From contig NZ_FMVF01000007.1 of the NCBI RefSeq assembly GCF_900101895.1, positions 109,006-173,005 of the forward strand: 64,000 nt of DNA, in the 5' to 3' direction. The notes below the pieces were generated by a model. It was not told the origin of the DNA. It was given only the letters and a program-made list of their open reading frames with translations, and made no database searches. The stretch's first letter is position 1, and each line of letters starts with the position of its first letter. The DNA comes from Flavobacterium caeni (lineage in GTDB: Bacteria; Bacteroidota; Bacteroidia; Flavobacteriales; Flavobacteriaceae). Made by a program: the position numbers and the translations under genes. Shown here piece after piece: positions 59,741 to 64,000 of this stretch.

Positions 59741-60802
59741 ATGAAAAAAGCAGAAAATATTATCGTTGGCATTTCAATCGGAGACCTCAATGGCATCGGC
59801 CCTGAAGTGGTGCTCAAGACTTTCGAGGATTCGCGCATGCTCGAGTTGTGTACGCCGGTCATTTTTGCGAATGTCAAGATCCTTTCGTTCGTCAAGAAAA
59901 CGTTCGAATCTACGGCCAACCTGCACGGGATAGACCATCTCGACCAAATCATCACGGGCAAGATCAACGTGCTGAACGTGTGGCGCGAAAACGTCGATTT
60001 GAATTTTGGCGCCAACGACGATGCCGTCGGAAGCTACGCCATCAAATCGTTCGTGGCCGCTACGCAGGCACTCAAGGAGGGTGCGGTAGATGTGCTCGTG
60101 ACGGCACCCATCAACAAATACAACATCCAATCCGATGAATTCAAATTCCCGGGGCACACCGATTATTTGAACCAGGAACTCGAAGGCAACGCGCTCATGC
60201 TGATGGTACAAGACAACCTGCGCGTTGGCTTGCTTACCGACCACGTCCCGGTGAACGAGGTATCGAAACACCTGACACCGGCATTGATCGCACAAAAAAT
60301 CGAGACCGTCAGAAAAACACTGGTGCAGGATTTCAGCATCAACAAACCCAAGATTGCGGTGTTGGGCCTGAACCCGCACAGCGGAGACAACGGCGTGATC
60401 GGCAAGGAAGAGCAGGACATCATCAAACCCGCGATCAAAAAATTGTTCGACAAGGGGACGTTGGCGTTTGGTCCGTTTCCGGCCGATGGTTTTTTTGGCA
60501 GCGGGCAGTACGAAAAATACGACGCCATCATCGCGACCTATCACGACCAGGGTTTGATCCCGTTCAAGACGTTGTCTTTTGGCAAGGGCGTGAATTATAC
60601 GGCAGGGCTCGACAAGATCAGGACGTCGCCCGACCACGGCACGGCCTATGACATTGCGGGCAAAGGTGTTGCCGATGCGCAGTCTTTTCAAGAGGCGGTG
60701 TACTTGGCCATTGACATCTACAATGCGCGAAACCAGTATGCCGAAATGAGCGCCAACCCGATGAAAGTCAAGGAAAAGCGCGAAGAAAAAAATAATCGAT
60801 AA
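59741..60802 (+). CDS. pdxA: 4-hydroxythreonine-4-phosphate dehydrogenase
   Basis: 353 residues. NAD-dependent step of DXP-type vitamin B6 synthesis. GISIGDLNGIGPEVVLKTF is the opening signature; the metal His residues are in PGHTDYLNQEL, LLTDHVPVNEV and TYHDQGLIPFK. The ATG at 59741 is used; a TTG at 59726 adds five residues of no similarity. Confidence 0.95.
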   Translation: MKKAENIIVGISIGDLNGIGPEVVLKTFEDSRMLELCTPVIFANVKILSFVKKTFESTANLHGIDHLDQIITGKINVLNVWRENVDLNFGANDDAVGSYAIKSFVAATQALKEGAVDVLVTAPINKYNIQSDEFKFPGHTDYLNQELEGNALMLMVQDNLRVGLLTDHVPVNEVSKHLTPALIAQKIETVRKTLVQDFSINKPKIAVLGLNPHSGDNGVIGKEEQDIIKPAIKKLFDKGTLAFGPFPADGFFGSGQYEKYDAIIATYHDQGLIPFKTLSFGKGVNYTAGLDKIRTSPDHGTAYDIAGKGVADAQSFQEAVYLAIDIYNARNQYAEMSANPMKVKEKREEKNNR

Positions 60803-60820
60803 AAAATAAGGCCAACCGTT

Positions 60821-60848
60821 TTGTTTGTACAATAATTTTTTATCTTTG
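60821..60848 (+). promoter_or_regulatory. Promoter of the DUF177-rpmF unit
   Basis: TTG at 60821-60823, 17-base spacer, TATCTTTG at 60841-60848: a full consensus match, 33 bases before the ATG. Confidence 0.65.
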
Positions 60849-60881
60849 CACTCCCGAAACATCGGGACAAATTGTTGTGTG

Positions 60882-61421
60882 ATGAAAGTAACGAATGAAT
60901 TTTTAATTCCTTTCGTGGGATTAAAACAAGGCAAACACCAATTTGATTATCAGGTTACAAAAGCGTTCTTTGACGACTTTGATTTTGACGAATTTGAAAG
61001 CGCAGACATCAAAGTCCATGTAGTTCTTGAGAAAAAAAGTACGATGCTCGAGTTGGCATTCAAACACGCGGGGACGGTTCATGTTCCGTGCGATTTGACC
61101 GGCGAGATGTTTGATTTGCCTGTCAAAGGAAAAATCAAACTGGTCGTGCAGTTCGGAGACGAATTCAACAACGACAACGAAGAGTTGCTGATTTTGCCCC
61201 ATGGCGAGCACCAGATCGACATCAAGCAGTACGTCTATGAACTGATTGCGTTGTCCATCCCGCTCAAAAAGGTGCATCCGGGAATCAAAGACGGGACGCT
61301 GCAATCGGCGGCGCTCGACAAGCTCAAGGAACTGTCGGTCAAAGACCACAAAAAAGAAGAAAAACAAGAAGAAACGGACCCGCGTTGGGACCAATTAAAA
61401 AAACTATTAACGGATAAATAA
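60882..61421 (+). CDS. YceD/DUF177-family protein
   Basis: 179 residues. DUF177 (YceD) proteins lie directly before rpmF in most bacteria and are linked to 23S rRNA processing or accumulation. Visible are the usual Cys-containing segment HVPCDLTGEMFDLPVKG and the acidic ILPHGEHQIDIKQYVYELI. The C-terminus is Lys/Glu-rich and ends DPRWDQLKKLLTDK. rpmF follows nine bases later. Confidence 0.9.
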   Translation: MKVTNEFLIPFVGLKQGKHQFDYQVTKAFFDDFDFDEFESADIKVHVVLEKKSTMLELAFKHAGTVHVPCDLTGEMFDLPVKGKIKLVVQFGDEFNNDNEELLILPHGEHQIDIKQYVYELIALSIPLKKVHPGIKDGTLQSAALDKLKELSVKDHKKEEKQEETDPRWDQLKKLLTDK

Positions 61422-61430
61422 TAGAATAAA

Positions 61431-61628
61431 ATGGCACATCCTAAAAGAAAAGTCTCCAAAACCAGAAGAGATAAGAGAAGAACGCATTACAAAGCAACCG
61501 TTGCTACCATCGCAACTTGCCCAGTAACTGGAGAGGCACACTTGTACCACAGAGCATACTGGCACGAAGGCAAAATGTATTACAGAGGACAAGTCGTTAT
61601 CGACAAATCGCCTGCTGCCGTTGCCTAA
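61431..61628 (+). CDS. rpmF: 50S ribosomal protein L32
   Basis: 65 residues, starting [20 protein letters not shown], the L32 signature. The Bacteroidetes form keeps one Cys ([14 protein letters not shown]) and lacks a full zinc-binding set. A terminator follows. Confidence 0.97.
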   Translation: MAHPKRKVSKTRRDKRRTHYKATVATIATCPVTGEAHLYHRAYWHEGKMYYRGQVVIDKSPAAVA

Positions 61629-61651
61629 TACTGCACGATAAAGAACAACTG

Positions 61652-61679
61652 AACTCTCACTTGCTGTGGGAGTTTTTTT
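61652..61679 (+). terminator. Terminator after rpmF
   Basis: AACTCTCAC pairs with GTGGGAGTT (one wobble) over a TTGCT loop, then a T run. Confidence 0.8.
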
Positions 61680-61791
61680 GTTGCGGGATGTTGGAAATAA
61701 AAAGCGATTCTAAACCATAGTTTTAGAATTTTTTGTAAATTCCACCTCTTTACGAAGTACCTTGTTTCGGGTGGAACAATAACTCAAGAAT

Positions 61792-62790
61792 ATGAATACA
61801 ATTACAGCCGCTATTACTGCTGTGGGGGCCTATGTGCCTGATTTCGTGCTCTCTAATAAATTGCTCGAAACAATGGTAGACACCAACGACGAATGGATCA
61901 CGACGCGTACCGGAATCAAGGAACGTCGCATTCTCAAAGGCGACAAGCTCGGAACGTCGTATCTCGCGATCAAAGCAGGCGAAGATTTGATCAAAAAAAG
62001 CGGTCTTGACCCGGCCGAAATCGATTTGGTATTGGTGGCCACCACCACACCCGACATGCCGGTAGCCGCAACGGCCGTTTACGTAGCCACACAGCTTGGC
62101 GCCGTCAACGCTTTTGCCTATGATTTGCAGGCCGCTTGTTCGGGATTTTTGTACGGTATGTCTACGGCTTCGGCGTTTATCCAGTCGGGCAAATACAAAA
62201 AAGTACTCTTGATCGGTGCCGATAAAATGTCATCCATCATCGACTATACAGACCGCGCCACGTGCATCATCTTTGGAGATGGCGCTGGCGCGGTTCTCTT
62301 TGAACCCAATTTCGAAGGGCTTGGCGTCATCGACGAAATCCTGCGCAGCGACGGCATTGGCCGCGAATACCTCAAAATCGACGCGGGCGGATCGATCCTT
62401 CCGGCGTCTAAGGAAACCGTCGAAAACCGCCAACACTATGTGTTCCAGGACGGCAAAACCGTGTTCAAATATGCGGTGACCGGCATGGCCGATGTGAGCG
62501 AGAAGATCATGAAAAAGAACGATTTGACCAAGGACGATGTCGATTGGCTCATCGCACACCAGGCCAACCGACGCATCATCGACGCCACGGCGCAGCGCAT
62601 GGAACTCGATGACGACAAAGTGCTGGTGAACATCGAAAAGTACGGCAATACGACTTCGGGCACGCTTCCGTTGTTGCTGGCCGATTTCGAGCACAAATTC
62701 AAAAAAGGCGACAACCTGATTTTTGCAGCCTTTGGCGGCGGATTTACCTGGGGTTCGATTTACCTCAAATGGGCTTACAACAAACTATAA
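61792..62790 (+). CDS. fabH: 3-oxoacyl-ACP synthase III
   Basis: 332 residues. Starts fatty acid synthesis by condensing acetyl-type CoA with malonyl-ACP. Nucleophile Cys116 in DLQAACSGFLYG, His in LIAHQANRRIIDATAQ and Asn in EKYGNTTSGTLPLLL complete the triad. It belongs to the primary fatty-acid block (DUF177-rpmF-fabH-accB-accC), separate from the pigment ketosynthases. Confidence 0.96.
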   Translation: MNTITAAITAVGAYVPDFVLSNKLLETMVDTNDEWITTRTGIKERRILKGDKLGTSYLAIKAGEDLIKKSGLDPAEIDLVLVATTTPDMPVAATAVYVATQLGAVNAFAYDLQAACSGFLYGMSTASAFIQSGKYKKVLLIGADKMSSIIDYTDRATCIIFGDGAGAVLFEPNFEGLGVIDEILRSDGIGREYLKIDAGGSILPASKETVENRQHYVFQDGKTVFKYAVTGMADVSEKIMKKNDLTKDDVDWLIAHQANRRIIDATAQRMELDDDKVLVNIEKYGNTTSGTLPLLLADFEHKFKKGDNLIFAAFGGGFTWGSIYLKWAYNKL

Positions 62791-62813
62791 CTAAACGATA
62801 AAAACAAATAATT

Positions 62814-63302
62814 ATGGATTTAAAAGAGATTCAAAACCTGATTAAATTCGTGTCCAATACGGGCGTGGCCGAGGTCAAGCTCGAGATGGACAATGTCAAG
62901 GTTACCATCCGTACGACACTCGAAGGCAACTCGCCAGACATCACATATGTACAGCAAGCACCGGTACAGGCCTTGCCGCAAGCCGCTCCTGCTGCCCCAT
63001 CGGCACCAGCCGCCGCGCCTGCTGCTCCATCGGCACCTGCCGCCGCTTCGGACGATGCCAAATACATCACGATCAAATCGCCGATCATCGGTACGTTCTA
63101 CAGAAAGCCGGCGCCAGACAAGCCGATGTTCGTAGAAGTAGGTTCAACCGTAGCCAAAGGCGATGTGCTGTGCGTGATCGAAGCGATGAAACTCTTTAAC
63201 GAAATCGAATCAGAAGTAGCGGGCAAAATCGTCAAGATTTTGGTAGACGACTCGTCGCCGGTAGAATTCGACCAACCGTTGTTCCTGGTAGATCCTTCTT
63301 AA
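62814..63302 (+). CDS. accB: Biotin carboxyl carrier protein of acetyl-CoA carboxylase
   Basis: 162 residues. N-terminal domain, an Ala/Pro-rich flexible linker (about 48-78), then the biotinyl domain with Lys126 in [14 protein letters not shown], the biotin attachment site. The gene is 23 bases after fabH and upstream of accC. Confidence 0.96.
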   Translation: MDLKEIQNLIKFVSNTGVAEVKLEMDNVKVTIRTTLEGNSPDITYVQQAPVQALPQAAPAAPSAPAAAPAAPSAPAAASDDAKYITIKSPIIGTFYRKPAPDKPMFVEVGSTVAKGDVLCVIEAMKLFNEIESEVAGKIVKILVDDSSPVEFDQPLFLVDPS

Positions 63303-63429
63303 TTATTTTAAATTTTGGCCCGAGAGCTTTGCTCGAACTGGCGAAGCAATTATAAATTATAAATGGACGCTTCGGCACCGTTTGTAATAATTTAAAATTT
63401 AGCATTTAAAATTTAAAATATTTCTAAAG
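63303..63429. repeat. AT-rich gap with nested inverted repeats between accB and accC
   Basis: No gene. TTATTTTAAATTTT near the left is nearly complementary to AAAATTTAAAAT at the right; inside are CGAG..CTCG and CGAAGC..GCTTCG dyads. Unusual for a gap inside an accBC operon and similar in style to other Flavobacterium filler repeats. Confidence 0.45.
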
Positions 63430-64000
63430 ATGTTCAAAAAAATATTAATCGCAAATAGAGGCGAAATCGCATTGCGCGTCATCCGTACGTGCCGCGAGAT
63501 GGGCATCAAGACGGTGGCCGTTTATTCGACTGCCGATGCCGAAAGCCTCCACGTGAAGTTTGCCGACGAGGCCGTATGTATCGGGCCGCCGCCGAGCAAT
63601 TTGTCCTACCTTAAAATGTCCAACATCATCGCCGCGGCCGAAATCACCAACGCCGACGCGATCCACCCGGGTTACGGATTCTTGTCCGAAAACGCCAAAT
63701 TTTCTAAAATTTGTCAGGAGCACGGCATCAAATTCATCGGTGCCTCGCCCGAAATGATAGAGAAAATGGGCGATAAGGCCACGGCCAAAGCGACCATGAA
63801 AGCCGCAGGCGTACCATGTGTTCCAGGTTCCGATGGCATCCTTGAGTCGTTCGCGCAAGCCGCCAAAATCGCCAAAGACATGGGTTATCCCGTGATGCTC
63901 AAAGCAACTGCGGGCGGTGGCGGAAAGGGTATGCGTGCCGTCTGGAAAGCCGAGGAACTTGAAAAAGCCTGGGAGAGTGCGCGTATGGAAGCAGGCGCCG
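63430..64000 (+). CDS. accC: Biotin carboxylase of acetyl-CoA carboxylase, N-terminal part (cut by window edge)
   Basis: First 190 residues. [20 protein letters not shown] is the family start; [14 protein letters not shown] and [16 protein letters not shown] (ATP-grasp glycine loop) follow. The subunit carboxylates biotin on AccB using ATP and bicarbonate. The gene continues beyond the window. Confidence 0.96.
   Translation, partial: MFKKILIANRGEIALRVIRTCREMGIKTVAVYSTADAESLHVKFADEAVCIGPPPSNLSYLKMSNIIAAAEITNADAIHPGYGFLSENAKFSKICQEHGIKFIGASPEMIEKMGDKATAKATMKAAGVPCVPGSDGILESFAQAAKIAKDMGYPVMLKATAGGGGKGMRAVWKAEELEKAWESARMEAGA

Noticed and set aside
59774..60934. 386-codon antisense open frame opposite pdxA
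   Set aside because: pdxA is certain on the plus strand; the antisense frame also crosses the promoter of the next gene.

Overview
The window looks like chromosomal DNA of a flexirubin-pigmented member of the Flavobacteriaceae, most likely Flavobacterium or a close relative. The basis is threefold. Gene content: sdhCAB, many Bacteroidetes-type lipoproteins, a PID-CTERM protein and a dialkylresorcinol/aryl-polyene (flexirubin) cluster containing tyrosine ammonia-lyase, DarA and DarB. Promoters: repeated -7 boxes of the Bacteroidetes form TAnnTTTG, some with a TTG 17-21 bases upstream. Intergenic DNA: GC-rich repeat elements of a kind common in this family. All identifications come from reading the sequence; no database search was run.

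Layout. 1-3063: end of sdhC, then sdhA and sdhB. 3162-8007: omega-amidase-type nitrilase, a large Ig-like lipoprotein, a ComF-type phosphoribosyltransferase and glyS. 8021-9483: a two-gene unit of P63C protein and a transposase-derived zinc-ribbon/HTH protein. 9745-16826: a signalling locus made of a LytTR regulator with a Glu at the phosphoacceptor position, a secreted protein of five GGGQTAPR repeats, two paralogous lipoprotein TPR histidine kinases and two NarL-type response regulators. 17098-23361: thiL, a membrane protein, a DinB protein, lepA and three small secreted proteins.

23403-54776 is the flexirubin cluster. A halogenase gene faces the main set across a shared promoter region. 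The main set runs tyrosine ammonia-lyase, WG-repeat protein, FabG, ketosynthase, ACP, acyltransferase, DarA, DarB, two hotdog proteins, two poorly known proteins, an ABC exporter, thioesterase, ketosynthase, half-ketosynthase, ACP, ketosynthase, chain-length-factor-like protein, deacetylase, LolA, lipoprotein, beta-barrel, dehydratase, glycosyltransferase, MMPL/acyltransferase/methyltransferase fusion, CrtI-type oxidoreductase, C45 Ntn-hydrolase and AMP-forming ligase. The expected logic is that tyrosine is deaminated to 4-coumarate, activated, and extended by the ketosynthase/ketoreductase/dehydratase set into an aryl polyene. DarA and DarB make the dialkylresorcinol, the two halves are esterified, and envelope proteins place the pigment in the outer membrane. 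Stop/start overlaps (ATGA, TGATG, TAATG, GTGA, TTGA) run through most of it.

55201-64000 is housekeeping: dusB, an FtsX-type permease, rbfA, methylmalonyl-CoA epimerase, a tRNA with CAU anticodon, a very small PID-CTERM protein, riboflavin synthase, pdxA, the YceD/DUF177-rpmF-fabH-accB-accC fatty-acid block (accC runs off the end).

The best candidate for something undescribed is 9617-16950: a LytTR regulator, a tandem-repeat secreted peptide precursor preceded by three operator-like repeats spaced exactly 21 bp, and two TPR sensor kinases, one of which is a base-composition mosaic. This is formally similar to peptide-based quorum-sensing loci, but the function is inference.
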